Assembly: GCF_000327385.1 (NCBI RefSeq)
Contig: NW_008709919.1
Location: forward strand, 88,096 to 152,095
Direction: 5' to 3'
DNA: 64,000 nucleotides
Source of the DNA: Lottia gigantea
Lineage: Eukaryota > Mollusca > Gastropoda > Lottiidae
The first letter of the stretch is position 1; the number at the start of each line of letters is the position of its first letter. The position numbers were made by a program, and so were the translations under genes. Below, piece after piece: positions 1 through 15,000 of the stretch. The notes beneath the pieces are model-generated. The model saw only the letters and a program-made list of their open reading frames with translations. It was not told where the DNA came from and searched no databases.

Positions 1-3000
1 AATAATGCTATAGAAATTTTGCCATAAATGAAGCATTAGCTCACTGTTTTTTTCAACTCTTTGGAAATTTCAGGAAAATGTTGGCAAAAACAGTAGGCCA
101 ATCCAAAAAATCCAAAAGGAAAGAGTTATTTCTGAGCTCGACCTAAATAATAAGCCTAAAGCTGGGTCCATTTTCTCCCATTCTGGGTCTGCCAATTTTG
201 CATAAAACAGCCCAAAGTTTGCTTTGTAAATGAAAAATTAACTGACCTTGTACTTGTGGCCAGAAGAGTAACGCACAATCTTGGTACCTTCAGCGAAATC
301 ACCATTCTTATACACCTGAACTGATAGTGGTCTGTGTCCTGCGTCTGCCATTTTACATTTGTCCAAAACAATGACATCATCATGTGATTTAATTACTACA
401 CCACAACTACATGGTAAATTTTCTTTACATTGACTAAACAGACCATGTACCTAAAGAAGAAAAAATACAAAACAATTTATTCCGATGAATACACTAGGTA
501 GGCATACAAGGACTTTTCCTTGAGGGTAGCCCTCGACTGGAGATTTTTGAACAAGTTCTGTCCAATCCTAACCTCAATCGGAAGCGGACATAATGTGTCA
601 ATATCCAAATTTTCCCATTTCTTAAATATTTTTTTTTCAGCACACTTATAACACATTTCAACTTTTTTATTGAATGTCTGTCTAATTTCATGAATCCCAA
701 ACGTGCCGAATTCATCAATCGAGTGACCCCTTTTTGTAAAAAAAAAAATCAATCTCACCTCAAATGGCATTGTTTTATGTTTATACACAATAAATTCTCC
801 CTCCATAAAATGCTTGTATGACCTAGAAAACAAATATCAACGATTTAGGCTTTATCCATAAACTTAATCATACATATTTCATAGTTAAACAGGGCTGTTG
901 ATTTGGCTGGATGTGCCAGTCATGTCTGACTGTAGATGCAATATGTCTATGACTTTGGAGCTTGGTCTTCAGAACAATTCAATTCAGTTTTGAATGAAAA
1001 CAATAGATCAGTTGATTATAGTCCAAATAACTAATACTGGAACAATTGTCAGTATATTTAGCATACATTAGTACAGGTCAGGAAAAAAAATCTGGAGATT
1101 TGCCTTGAAAAATATGGAGATTGGGTGAAAAGTCAGGAGATTTTTCCAAAGCGCGTGAATTCGTGATTTGAAACTCCAAATTGATTGTTTTTTTCTTTTT
1201 TTTTTTTTCAAATAAGCTTTAAGCCTTTTAAATTAATTAAATTGATCATAGGCCTACATGACACAGTTATAATTAACCATCTATAATTATGGATAATTCT
1301 AGAAATAGTGCCTAAATATTATTTAGTCAAGTGCTAGCTGATAGACAGGATCCTCAAGAACTGGGTTGTTATCCATGTAAAAATTGGATATTTCTTTTCC
1401 ACTCGTAGGGAGAAAGTGTAAGGAAATTTTGAAGAGATAAATAATACCCATTACTTACGTGCCATCAAAAGTTGTAATATAAGGATAGTTTGCAATATTA
1501 CATAATGCTTTCTTGTCATTGTCTTTTATAGTCAACTGTAAATAAATAAAATATTATTTACATGAGTCACATTGTTGGCCAGTTTTGAAAAAAGTAGAAC
1601 CCTGTTTATCCACACATTTCAGTTCCTGACAATATTGTGCCATTAAATGAATGTTTGGTTTGTTGGAACTTGACAAATTCCAAAAAAAGACAAAGCCTAT
1701 GCCCAAACCCAGCAAATGACAAAACTGATCATACCTCAACAGATTCCAATGTAACTTCTTCCAAAACCTCCTCATCTTTATGAAGTTTAACTGAAATTTT
1801 AAGCTTTCTAGTTTGGTCACCATCACGTAAGGAATCAACTGTAGCTTTAACTGGTATGGCAAGTGGTTCTTTGTAGTTCTGCCACGTAATTCCTAAACTG
1901 CAGGGCACCTTGTCAATGGACTCGCCAAAAACAGCTTGATTGACAACCATATTACCACATATCAGTTCTTCAGCAATTTCTATCTTAGTTGTTAAAACAT
2001 ACCGACATGACTTCCATGCAGACATGTTACCACAGAAGAAGCCTGGTGAAAATGGGCTGTGAACATGAACCATTTGGGCCTTCTGACCTTCTATGATAGT
2101 GATGTTTGTTTCTTTCACCTGAAAATGTATGTACATAAATAAACCCAGTACCAACGATCCAACGATCCAAACTGCAAAACGAAACCCAACCACATATTGG
2201 CGAAACATTGGTAGCAGCTAATGAACTTTTCTTATGAGGAAGTATATCATGTGAAAACAAAATAGCAAAAATATCAGAAAACAAAATTGTACTCTAGTTT
2301 TAAAGGGACAGATGCCCCATTCTTTTTGACCAATCGTACTTTAGTCTCAATAGCCAATCAGTAATAGTGTTCTTAGCTCACCATCCAAATTTGAGCCTTC
2401 AAATCCATGTGTGTCCAGAATAATCTGCATTTGAAAAATGCATGTTAGAATGACGACTCCTCAAGACTCAAGTAAACCCCCCAAAATGGTGCACTTGTCC
2501 CTTTAATTAAGCTCTTTTCAGGTTAAAAAAAAGTGTGCATTGTACACACAAATATACGGTACCTGTACTGTAGCAGTTATAATGGTACTATTTACTACTG
2601 GAGAGCGTGTATTGTCACAATCTAATGTATAACATACTGTCACACCACAATGTACCTAGAATATACATTTTTTACATCAGTATAGGTATAAAGATATCAT
2701 AATATTGAAATGAAAAATATTGAGTTTTACATCTTTCTTTTCAGAGATAAGCAAATCCAGGCAGCAGTAGGTGAAATCTTAATTTTCCTGTAATTGTAAA
2801 ACTTTCAAAGCTTTTGGCATATGATCCATCTTTCGTCCCATGGGAATCATTGCTAGATATTATTTTTCGAAGTTGTTGCCAGCAACCTAAATTACTGACA
2901 ATGGGAATCATGGTATTGGAGTCTTACAGATCTAAAGAGCAAGAACATTAATCAGTTTGCATGTCCACAATCATATCTTATTAAGAAGTGGCAACAATCA

Positions 3001-6000
3001 TGGAATATTCAGTATAAAAGTTTTTTGAAACTTACCATTTCACCATAGTTAAAGGATGTAAAAGATTCAGCAGTAGTAGTACTTATATTTTTGACACTAG
3101 TAAAAGGACCGTTATCTACTATGGTCTCACTACTTGTATACCAATATACTAAATATTGAAGATCTCTACTATCAACTCGGTCAAATTCACACAGTAGTTG
3201 TTGGTATGGACTCTCTTCTAGGTCTACTATTTTCAGGGTTGGTTTTTTAACACTTGGGTAATCTAAAAATAGATCAATGGATAAAAAGATTTGCTTTATT
3301 ATATTCCAAGGCACACATGACTATTTTCCAAGACAAAACAAAATAGTATGTATCATAAATATGCACTTATATTTTTCTAGGCATCTGATGCCACTATGGG
3401 ATTGAATGTGTCAACTTTTTCAGAGAGTCTACAAAGCTAAAAATGATTTCCTGTACATTTGAAATTAGCGATCATCACTTCTGAGAGATATGTTTGCTTT
3501 GACACTCCCAGAAATATCAAACAGTATCTATATGAATTAGCAACTTCAATAATCAAATGGGTCACGATGACCAGAGAACCGGCAAATAGTCACATTTCTC
3601 TTAAGATTTTCATAGATCTGACCACTAAAGAGAAGTCCTACATCTATCCAAAAATCAAAGTAAAAAAGATGCCTGGTCACACTTACCTGGTTTTGGTGAA
3701 AAAGCCATCTGTGTTTTGGAAGGTATACAGAACATGTTGACATCCTTTTCTGATACACCATCAATATTATAACATTTACCATTAATATAACACATATCAG
3801 GCTGAAATATATTCATATTTACATCATATATGTATGAACATTTACATCACGCATTAATGAAAATTTACATCACGCATTAATGAAAATTTACATCACACAT
3901 TAATGAAAATTTACATCACACATCAATGAAAATTTACATCACACATTAATGAAAATTTACATCATACATGCCGTATGAACATTAAAATCCTCTAAGTGTG
4001 AAAATTTACATCAAGCATGTATGAAAATTAACATCACACATGTACGAAAAGTTACATCACACTGTATGAAAATTTACATCTTTCTAGAATTTTATGGCCA
4101 GAGTCAGTACTATGGTAATGTGACATATGATATTGAATATTCTTAAGGGAAATCAAAGTTGTAGACTTTTCAAGAAGAATGAATCAAAATGTTTAAGAGA
4201 TTCTGACATTAAACAATAGAATCCATGTATGATTTATGTTACATTAAAATGGTGGGTTTGGACAGAAACATTTTCTGATATCCTTAACATTCCAAATAAA
4301 TGTATGTGCAGAAACCTGACTTTTCTCCTGCAATTTGATCCTTCAAACAGCATTGTATCATACAAGTATTCTACTCATAAATTACATTTCTTACCATGAT
4401 TCTGCAGGAGTCCAGTGAGTCACATTTGACACAATCAGTATTGATCATCAGTATGTTGACATCATCACTAAAAGTGACACCATCGTTACTTATCTTGACA
4501 GCGTAACTTATCAGTGAGGGGAGTTCACATTGTATAGTGTTCAGGTTGATAAATGTAGCTTTCACTGAGACAGAACTTTTAGAAATTGTTAACTCTGTAG
4601 AGGAGATCTGAAATGAGATAATATATTTTCTAGCCTACATTTCTGCTCCTAATTAGGCTAATGCACGAAATGAGGAAAGTTTTGCAAGAACAGCAACATT
4701 AAGCCTTCCCAAATTCAGTTTCGAACAGTCCATACATATTAAATGGTGGCACATGTGGCCTCTGTTTATAGATCTCCGTTTTGTGAATAACACAATTACA
4801 TTTTTTGGACATACAGTTAGTAAGGAGGCTCCAATAACATCCAAAACATAACTTAGGCCATACAAAATAAATAGTCTGTTTTTACAGGCCCAAAAATGCC
4901 TGATTGTTGCCTTAATATTAAATGTACATTAAACTTGTGGTAATAAATAATAAATGCTTTCGCTCGCTCCAATTTATTCCAGTTGAAAATCTAACAAAAA
5001 CCATATAAATAATAAATAATAAATTCGCCCTATCACCCTGATTTTTTTTAAAAAAGGCCTGTAAAACAGACTATTTATTTGCATGGCCTTACAAGACAAA
5101 TATAACAATGACATGGTTTTCATACAAATATGGCATCTGATATTTCTGAACATAATATTGGAAAATCATTATTACTGCCATTTTGAATAAACACGCGTGT
5201 CAATGCAAAGGATATTTAGAAAAGAAGCAATACCTGTATTTGTCTAATCTGACACACTAAATCATTGGAATCATAGAAATTTTCACCATAAATCAAGACC
5301 TGTGTGGTACAAGGTTTGTTGGCGGTATTACAGTAAATTGGTGAGAGTGGTATAAACACAGATGGTGGTATATTTAAATCTATTGAACAATCATCACCAA
5401 CAAATCCTCTGTTACATTCACATTCTCCTACAAAAAAAATATTGGCATAGAAGGGTCACAAAAATATTGGCATAGAAGGGTCACAAAAATATTGGCATAG
5501 AAAGGTCACAAAATTATTGGCATAGAAGGGTCACAAAAATATTGGCATAGAAGGGTTACAAAAATATTGGCAAAGAAAGTTGAAGAATATATGGCATTGA
5601 AAGTCAATAAAAAATATTGGCATTGAAAGTCAATAAAAACATTGGCAAAGAAAGTCACAAAAATATTGGCAAAGTAAGTTAAAAAATATTGGCAAAGAAA
5701 GTCACAAAAATATTGGCAAAGTAAGTTGAAGAATATTGGCATAGAAGGGTCACAAAAATATTGGCAAAGTAAGTTAAGGAATATTGGCATAGAAAGTCAC
5801 AAAAATATTGGCAAAGTAAGTTGAAGAATATTGGCATTGAAAGTCATTAAAAATATTGGCAAAGAAAGTCACAAAAATATTGGCAAAGTAAGTTGAAGAA
5901 TATTGGTATAGAAAGTCACAAAAATATTGGCAAAGTAAGTTAAGGAATATTGGCATAGAAAGTCACAAAAATATTGGCAAAGTAAGTTGAAGAATATTGG

Positions 6001-9000
6001 CATTGAAAGTCATTAAAAATATTGGCAAAGAAAGTCACAAAAATATTGGCAAAGTAAGTTGAAGAATATTGGCATAGGAAGTCACAAAAATATTGGCAAA
6101 GTAAGTTGAAGAATATTGGCATTGAAAGTCATTAAAAAATATTGGCATAGAAAGTCACAAAAATATTGGCAAAGTCAGTTGAAGAATATTGACATAGAAG
6201 GGTCACAAAAATATTGGCAAAGTAAGTTGAAGAATATTGGCATTGAAAGTCATTAAAAAATATTAACATAGAAAGTCACAAAATATTGGCAAAGTCAGTT
6301 GAAGAATATTGACATAGAAGGGTCACAAATATATTGGCAAAAGTAAGTTGAAGAATATTAACATAGAAAGTCACAAAAATATTGGCAAAGTAAGTTGAAG
6401 AATATTGACATAGAAGGGTGACAAAAATATTGGCAAAGTAAGTTGAAGAATATTAGCATAGAAAGTCACAAACATATTGGCAAAGTAAGTTTAAAGATAT
6501 TGGCATAGAAAGTCACAAAGTTTGGCAAAGTAAATAAAATACAAAATTAGCCCATTCTTTATCAGTTTCAATATGTCAACAATTTTGGAACTTTTCATGC
6601 ACAGTTTGTAATATAATGGCTTAATTTTTCAGCCCATTCGACCGGACACATTTTTCAGCTGCTCTGACTAGCACCACTTTCAAAATGAGACTATGTTAAA
6701 AATTCACAAATACTAACAGAATAGCCAGAATTAGTGACTGCTAAACTTCTGTCATACTTGTGGGCACGGTAATATTTTGACATTTTGTGGAAGTGCATGC
6801 ACATGAAAAAGCAAATGGTCATTGGCATATGGTCTCATGTACAGTACACAGTAATGAGCAGTTGGACATAAAACTTCATTGAATAATGGTTTATGAATAT
6901 TTATTTTCTTACCCTTTTTACAAGTTCCTTGTCCATTACAGTCAAAAGGACAGATAATGTCATCTATTTCTGGGTCTATTGTTATTACACCATTGATGGT
7001 AATCCAGAATTCAATATTGATCTCTATTACTATGGTACATTGTAATTTCAAACTTTCCAAAGCTGTTTGAGCGAATGATGTATCACCAAATACCTGAAAA
7101 TTAGCAATTGATGCAACACATTATATCTACATACATATTAATTATGTTCATCAAAAGTATAGTTTGTCCATTAGGTACCCATAAGCTTATATAATTATGG
7201 TTGACTGGGGGAAGAGTTCAAACAAAAATGTCTATTGACATCAATTTCATGATTACATCATTGCACACTGAACAGCATTGCCCATCTTCATTAGCCCTAT
7301 CAAGTGCAGACAATTAGAACGTAAAACTACTGTATTAATGCTGTAGAATATAGTATAGTGACACAACAACAAGTAACAGATATATCTTATCAAGCTTGCA
7401 GCATACATTGACTCTTACTCTACTAATGACGTCTGCTGATGGCCATACAAGCTTGTGCAAGAAACAACTAACAATTGCTCGAATAAAACAAAACAAAACA
7501 TGAAGAAATGTACCTGAATGTCTTCGATACAAGCTTGTACTGAAGAGAATGTATTTAAGGCAGGTATTTTACTAGTACAAACGTTACCAACTTGACTTTG
7601 TAAAACATATTTCTGACAGAATTCAGTTGCTGTTTCTAGAGTATATTCACCAGACGGCCATGTTGGAATCTAGGAAAAAGAAAATGTATGAAAACAATTA
7701 ATGTTCAAGGCTATGGTTTATCAATCGTACCTTGGTCTTCGAAACAGGAATTGCTAAGTAGATCACTTCAGTTCGGGTCTAAAGACGGGCCTCATCAGTT
7801 TGATAATACCCAGCCAATCAAATTTCTGCCCTCTCCAATGATGAGATTTTGTGACGCCAACAAAAGGTCTAATGCTCTCTGAATACATCCTTGCATTCCT
7901 TTCGGAAATGTTTTGGTACATTACTTTACAAATTTTGATTTCATGCCAAAAGCCATCTAAGTTAAATAAATGGTGAACTTACTTTATGTATATAGGTTTC
8001 ATCATATTCAAATATTGTATCTGGTTGTGTATCACAGTTTGTAGTTCTTGTATATGATTGTGATATCAGATAATCTGTTACATCAGTACCTACAATACAA
8101 ATTTATAATATCGTGTATCATATAGTCGAATACATTGGTTGTGTATCACAGTTTGTAGTTCTGGTATATGATTGTGATATCAGATAGTCTGTTTCATCAA
8201 TACCTACAATACAAATTTATAATATCATGTATCATATAGTCGAATACAAATATTGTATTTGGTTGTGTATCACAGTTTGTAGTTCTGGTATATGATTGTG
8301 ATATCAGATAATCTGTTACATCAGTACCTACAATACAAATATATAATATCATGTATCATATAGTCGAATACAAATATTGTATTTGGTTGTGTATCACAGT
8401 TTGTAGTTCTGGTATATGATTGTGATATCAGATAGTCTGTTTCATCAATACCTACAATACAAATATATAATATCATGTATCATACAGTCGAATACAAATA
8501 TTGTATTTGGTTGTGTATCACAGTTTGTAGTTCTTGTATATGATTGTGATATCAGATAATCTGTTACATCTGTACCTACAATACAAATTTATAATAGCAT
8601 GTATCATATAGTCAAATACAAATATTGTATTTGGTTGTATATCATAGTTTGTAGTTCTTGTATATGATTGTGATATCAGATAGTCGGTTACATCAATACC
8701 TACAATACAAATTTATAACATCATGTATCATATAGTCGAATACAAATATTGTATCTGGTTGTGTATCACAGTTTGTAGTTCTGGTATATGATTGTGATAT
8801 CAAATAGTCTGTTACATCAGTACCTACAATACAAATTTATAATATCATGTATCATATAGTCGAATACAAATATTGTATTTGGTTGTGTATCACAGTTTGT
8901 AGTTTTAGTATATGATTGTGATATCAGATAGTCTGTTGCATCAGTACCTACAATCCAAATTCGAAATATCATGTATTATATATAGTTGGATACTGATAAG

Positions 9001-12000
9001 GAATTTTGTCTTATACTGACCTCGTTTTCGTTTCTTCAAACTATCAAAACAGCCACGTACAAAACCATTTCCAGCACAACTGATATCTCCACCTTGTCCA
9101 CATGTGCAATATGTGGTGGCAGTTTGTCTTGATAGTTCAGTACTAGCACATACACCACCATATATACTGTCCTTTTTGTTTACTCTGAAAACATTTATTG
9201 TAGCAATTTTTTATATGATGAATAACACATCTCCACCTCCTCTTTCAAGTGAAAAGCATCTCGTTGTTCAGAAGGGACAATAAATCAAGGCCTAATTGCT
9301 GCAGGCTGTCCATGTTAATGATTCTTCAACACAGTGGTTCCCAATCTATTTCAGCCTTCACACCCCCGGAGCAATCATGTGGACCTTTCACACCCTTTCA
9401 CATGTGAGGTTCTCTCTCAACTGAAAATAAATTTTTCTCCTACACCAGTTGGCCAAACCTCTAACAACCTAGTCCCACAACCTCAGGGGGTGAAAACACT
9501 CCAGGTTAGGAACCAGGACTTTAACAGCTGCTAATTGAATAAATGTTAGTCACTGGAGCTTTCCTGACAAACCACAAAGTAGCCTATGTATAGATGTACC
9601 CATCTTCATTAGCTGGAGTAGAAAATTATTATGTTAATTTAATGAAATAAGTAAATAAGTCAAACTTACCTCCAAAGTTTTGAGAAGTCATCTGGGAATT
9701 TACCCTTGAGAGACAGATATTTTCCATCTGGTGTCAGATAGTCATTGTCTTTATCATTATCATAGGTACCACATAAACCTGAAATCAACAATCAGATGTA
9801 ACTGGTAGAAATACTAACTCACGACAACAGTGAAATCAAGCTGAAGGTTAAATAAATTGATCAAGTTAGCATATCAGCAACGCTACAAAATCGTTCATTA
9901 TAAAGTGTTTGTAAAGAGGTTTTCAAAACAAATTGTATATGTATCGGGTCACTGATAGCATCAATTTGCATCATTCTAATTTTCAATCAGATGCTTGTGG
10001 TTCATGCAATTTCATTAAAACTAAAGACAAAATATGCTTGTATCACATTAATGATGTTATCAAACACTTGGTTCGTGTGGAATTTCAGGAACTTCTGGTT
10101 GAAAATTGCAATGGTGTAAATTGATACCATCAGTGTTCCCAACACACATACAAAATTTTAGAAAACCTCCTTACTCCTTTAAATTTAATTATAGTTAATT
10201 GGTATTATAGATTCCCATTTCATTCAATTGCATATATAACCAAAGCAAAGAAAAACACTCTACCTTCTGTTTGCTTGAAATCCACAGAGGAGGCTTGAAC
10301 AAACAGGTTGATATTACGTCCGTTAACTTTAACAGAGACAATCATACCACTTGGTAACATAATCTAAAATAATGTTATATTTGGTCTACTCTGATGTATA
10401 GAACACTTGTTTCTAATCCATATCAATTGAAAAAAATAATTTGTAATTCTATCAGAAATTAGATAACACTAAATCAGACATCTTGAAAAATTACAGGAAA
10501 AACATAAGTTTGTAAATAAATAACTAAAGTTATTAAATAAATGTAGATAGACAAACTTCTTTTCAAAAATAAATTGATATACGAAACTGCGATCTTCAGA
10601 CCAAACTTACAGTGTATTTTCTGCCCTTGTTATATTGTATGACTTGGAAACCAGGTGTCACCTCGCCATTTTTATACAAAGTGACAGTGACTGGATGCTT
10701 TCTATTATAATCTTTCTTAGGCCCACATTTATCTATGATAACTACATCATCATCTACTTTAACAGCTACAGCACAATTACATGATGCTCCTTTTCTCTTG
10801 TTATTACTAGAGCACGGTCTGTAGAAGGCATGAACCTAGATGTACCAAAATTAAAGAAATAAACAAAATTTGTTAATACGGGGGAGCAAGGCCAATGTCA
10901 TAATCTGTCGTGCCTTCTCGAGTATTTACAAGCTAAAACTTGGATGTGCTTTGAAGAACAAAGGAAGGTAGAAAAAAAATAGAACCAATCCCAAACGCTG
11001 CAGAATGAGAGAATCGATCAGATCATCTCATACTACACTGAATGTCAAGATAGTTCTCGTGCTCCGTAGCAGAACCCAAACCCCTCACCCTGCAGACTTC
11101 TGCTTTTCTATCAGACACACTAAATATTAAGCCTACTTACAGCGTAACTGAATTTAACATGTCTGTATAAAATAAACTCTCCCAGGAAGAAGTTGTTATA
11201 GTATCTACCATCAAATGTTGTAATATGAGGATCATTGACAGAAGAACAAGTTGAACCCTTGTCGTTATCTTCTATTTCTAACTGTAAGCAAAAATAACCT
11301 TACAATTATTAATATTATTAATATCATTATTAATATTATTAATATCATTATTAATATTATTAATATTATTAATATTATTAATATTATTAATATTATTAAT
11401 ATTATTAATATTATTAATATTATTAATATTTATATAAATATAAACTTTTACATAGAGAAATACCAGACTTGAGACAATAAATATTGATTTTGAAATTTAT
11501 TGCGACACAAGACCCAGAATTTCATGAAACCACCCAGAAAAACATTTGATTTCAATGCCACCACCATTTGAAAATGAAGAAAAGAATAAATGTGTATGTT
11601 TTATTTCAAAAGTTTCATGCAATGCCATAACTTGCAATGTTTTCATACCCTCCAGTTTCACTGTATACTTCAGTTCTTAAATACTGAATACAGTTTAAGC
11701 GAAATAAGTTGCACCAAAAGCTAAAGCATGAGATATTATTTCCCAAACTAACTATTAGGTCCTTAAGTACGGTTTTTGAAAAATAAAGCAACTTACGTTA
11801 ATTTGACCAATTTGATAAGTAACAAAGGTCACTGTAGAATTTCTGGAGGGAATTTCAGTGCTAATCATAACTTTGCGTTTCTGGTTCTTGTCTTTTTTCA
11901 GATCAACTGTTGCTCGGACAGAAATAGTAAACTGCGTCATCCAATTCTCTTCTGTTAGGAAAATACCACAGGCTGGTACAGTAGAGTTATCCCCCTTGAC

Positions 12001-15000
12001 TTGTTCAATTACAGCTTGCGGCATGATTTGTTTGGAACTCGGACAATAGATGTCTTTTGCATCAGACGGGATATGGTATTTCAGTTGAATGGAACAATCT
12101 GGTTTGGTTTCTGGACACAGAATAGATGGTGGAAATGTTGATTTGACTCTGAAAACTTTACCATCTTCACCCTCTTTAATTTTTAAGGTAGATTTAGTTA
12201 TGACCTACCAGAAAGAAACACAATCTCAATAGAACATTTTTAATTATGGAAATAAATTACCAAAAATAACAAAACTAAGATGGAGCACAGTTGCATGGTG
12301 TCAGAAGATGAGTATGTTCTGCTTTGCGTCTAATTAGTGAATGAGAGTAGGCATCTTTTGAACTTTAACAGAGTAGCAGAAATCTTATGGTTTCACAATG
12401 GCCTTTTTCACAAGCATTGTTCTGATCCAATGTATTCTGCTGAAAATCTGAAATCTGAAATCCTTGTATGTCCATAAGGTAATGAAACTGAAATGATTGG
12501 CTATATTAATAGACCAAAACACCCACTAACCTGAATTTCCACAATAAAATCCTCAGATTTGACTAATGGACTTCTGGTATTGTTACAATCTGTTGTTATA
12601 CATGCAACTAAACCACAGAAAACCTGCAATAAAAATATGTAATGACCCCTTTTGTACGAAAAGGATATTTTAGATTGGTTAAAATTCAATGCCTCCTATG
12701 AAGTCATTTGGATAAAGTCTCATTATTTATTGAAGAGGTTTAACGGCATATGCTATGGTAACCCCATACTTATAAAATATTGACGAAAAAGTTGACGAAG
12801 ACATATATAAAAAAATGAGAGCCAATAATTAAGGGATCTTGAACATTCACAGTTGGTAACTGAAATAACCACAAGTATATCTGACCTTCTTGGTAGGTGT
12901 CTAACTCAATGAGTCACCATAAAACATAATGTAGGAAAGAAAGCAAAATGAGTTAAAATTGGCAAAACTTACCTTAGTACCATAATCCAAACTATCAATG
13001 GAGGATCGTGGTAAAGTATCCATGGTGACATTTCTTTCTATTTCTACTTCAGTAATTTGGACATCATCCACAAACCATTGTGTAAAGATAGTGAGAGTAG
13101 TATCATTATCAACGTAACTAGACCAGTCACAGACAAAGTTAAACATTGGCTCTGTTTTATTATAGCTGGTTTTTAAGGTAGGGATCACTCCTATATCAGT
13201 AAAGGCTGAAAAACAAAATGGCAGACATGTACTAAATAGTCAGAAATTTGGCCTGTCAGATGTGAAATGAAATGAGTATTTACATTCTACTTTTCAAAAG
13301 ACAAGTATGCAATTCTGGAACTGTTTCTATGACAACTGCAGGCATGGCTGCATCAAACACTAATTAGTGTTTGATGCAGAAGTGAAAAGTGACAACTTAC
13401 ATTGACGATTTGTCCAGCTAGTAATGTTACGTTGAGGATCACATAATAAATTATCATTCTCATCAGATGTATCTCCTATTTTATAACATGTATCATCTAT
13501 ATAACAATATTTGTCCTGAAATAAACCATTGGTAATACATATTTACATAATGGATAGCTAGGTTCAAACAGCCATTTTGCTAAAAGCTGATGATACATGT
13601 AGATCAAGATAATGTGATTATGAAACAGTTTAAGATGCTTCTTTTTTCCTTATGGGTTTACATCTATTTTGCTCAAGAATCTGAACAAATTTAATGAACA
13701 AAATGTTAATGATCAAGAAAATATTCAACCAACCATATGCTCAAACCACAGTAATCTGGAAGCAGACTTCTGCTGAATTGAGTTGGAATAAGATATTTAC
13801 TATCTCAAAGTGTGGACAAGGTTCTGTTTTCAGCTATTGTTAGTAACTAATTGTCAAATTGCATAGCAACCAGAATTAGAGATCCAGCCATGTTTCATGG
13901 TGAGCATATATCTTTGATATACTCTGTAAATCTATGGCTGCCTCAGTAACAATATTACTGATGACTAACTGTTTTTGACAAATGTCATTACCTTCAGCTT
14001 GCATCCATCAGCAGAACATTCAAAACATCTTGTATCGTAGACTTTGTAAGTCTGGACTGTACTGACCAGTAAACCATTATTAGTAACACTAATTTCATAC
14101 GAGCCTTTAGATGGCAGTTTACATTGGATATATTCATAGGTAAAAAATATAGTTTGTGTAGTAACTGTAACACCAGTTGATACGTAGTTGTATTCGCCAT
14201 CATACTGAAAGGAAAATGTCAACAATTAGATCCTTGGTTACCAGCCTCGGATACCAATATCCTCTAGAGGTTCTTACGTACAACACAGGGGATACCAAGC
14301 ACATGTCTTTTTCAACTGTACCTATCCATGGTAAAGATTTTTTTATGATGGGCAATGCAGAAGTACAAGATAGCTTTAAAAGGTTTAAGTGGAATAGCAG
14401 GAACCACATACATCTGATTGAAAATTGGTAAGTTTGTTTTCATGAATTACCTGTAATTTGGTGACAATACACGTAAGGTTGTCAGAGATGATAAACGGTC
14501 CACCCAATATACCAATACTTTTACATTCATTCACTTTCAAATCACACTGGTTTCCAGTAGTAAATTTGATAGAGGGCGCTACTGTTTTATTGACAGAACA
14601 ATCAGCTCCTATATATCCTTCATTACATTTACACGCACCTAGAAAACAAAGTACATCAATAATTCATTACATTTACACGCAACTAGAAAACAAAGTACAT
14701 CAATAATTCATTACATTTACATGCACCTAGAGAACAAAGTACAACAATAATTCATTACATTTACATGCATCTAGAAAACAAAGTACATCAATAATTCATT
14801 ACATTTACACGCATCTAGAAAACAAAGTACATCAATAATTCATTACATTTACACGCATCTAGAAAACAAAGTACATCAATAATTCATTACATTTACACGC
14901 AACTAGAAAACAAAGTACATCAATAATTCATTACATTTACACGCAACTAGAGAACAAAGTACAACAATAATTCATTACACTTACATGCATCTAGAAAACA

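Noticed and set aside
2119-2208. Upstream hydrophobic stretch (FAVWIVGSLVLGLFMYI) as a membrane anchor or new start in unit 6
   Set aside because: It lies beyond a good acceptor at 2118, and all other units begin this exon at the same conserved point; it is intron sequence open by chance.
5506-6122. Minus-strand open frames with FANIFVTF repeats
   Set aside because: They are translations of the tandem array next to the acceptor at 5427, with no splice or family support.
5440-6530. CRISPR-like look of regularly spaced repeats
   Set aside because: Units are short, grade into each other, lack unique spacers, and lie in an intron of a eukaryotic gene. The same holds for 14639-15770.
11251-11472. 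Plus-strand open frame of Ile-Asn repeats
   Set aside because: It is the AAT/ATT simple repeat.
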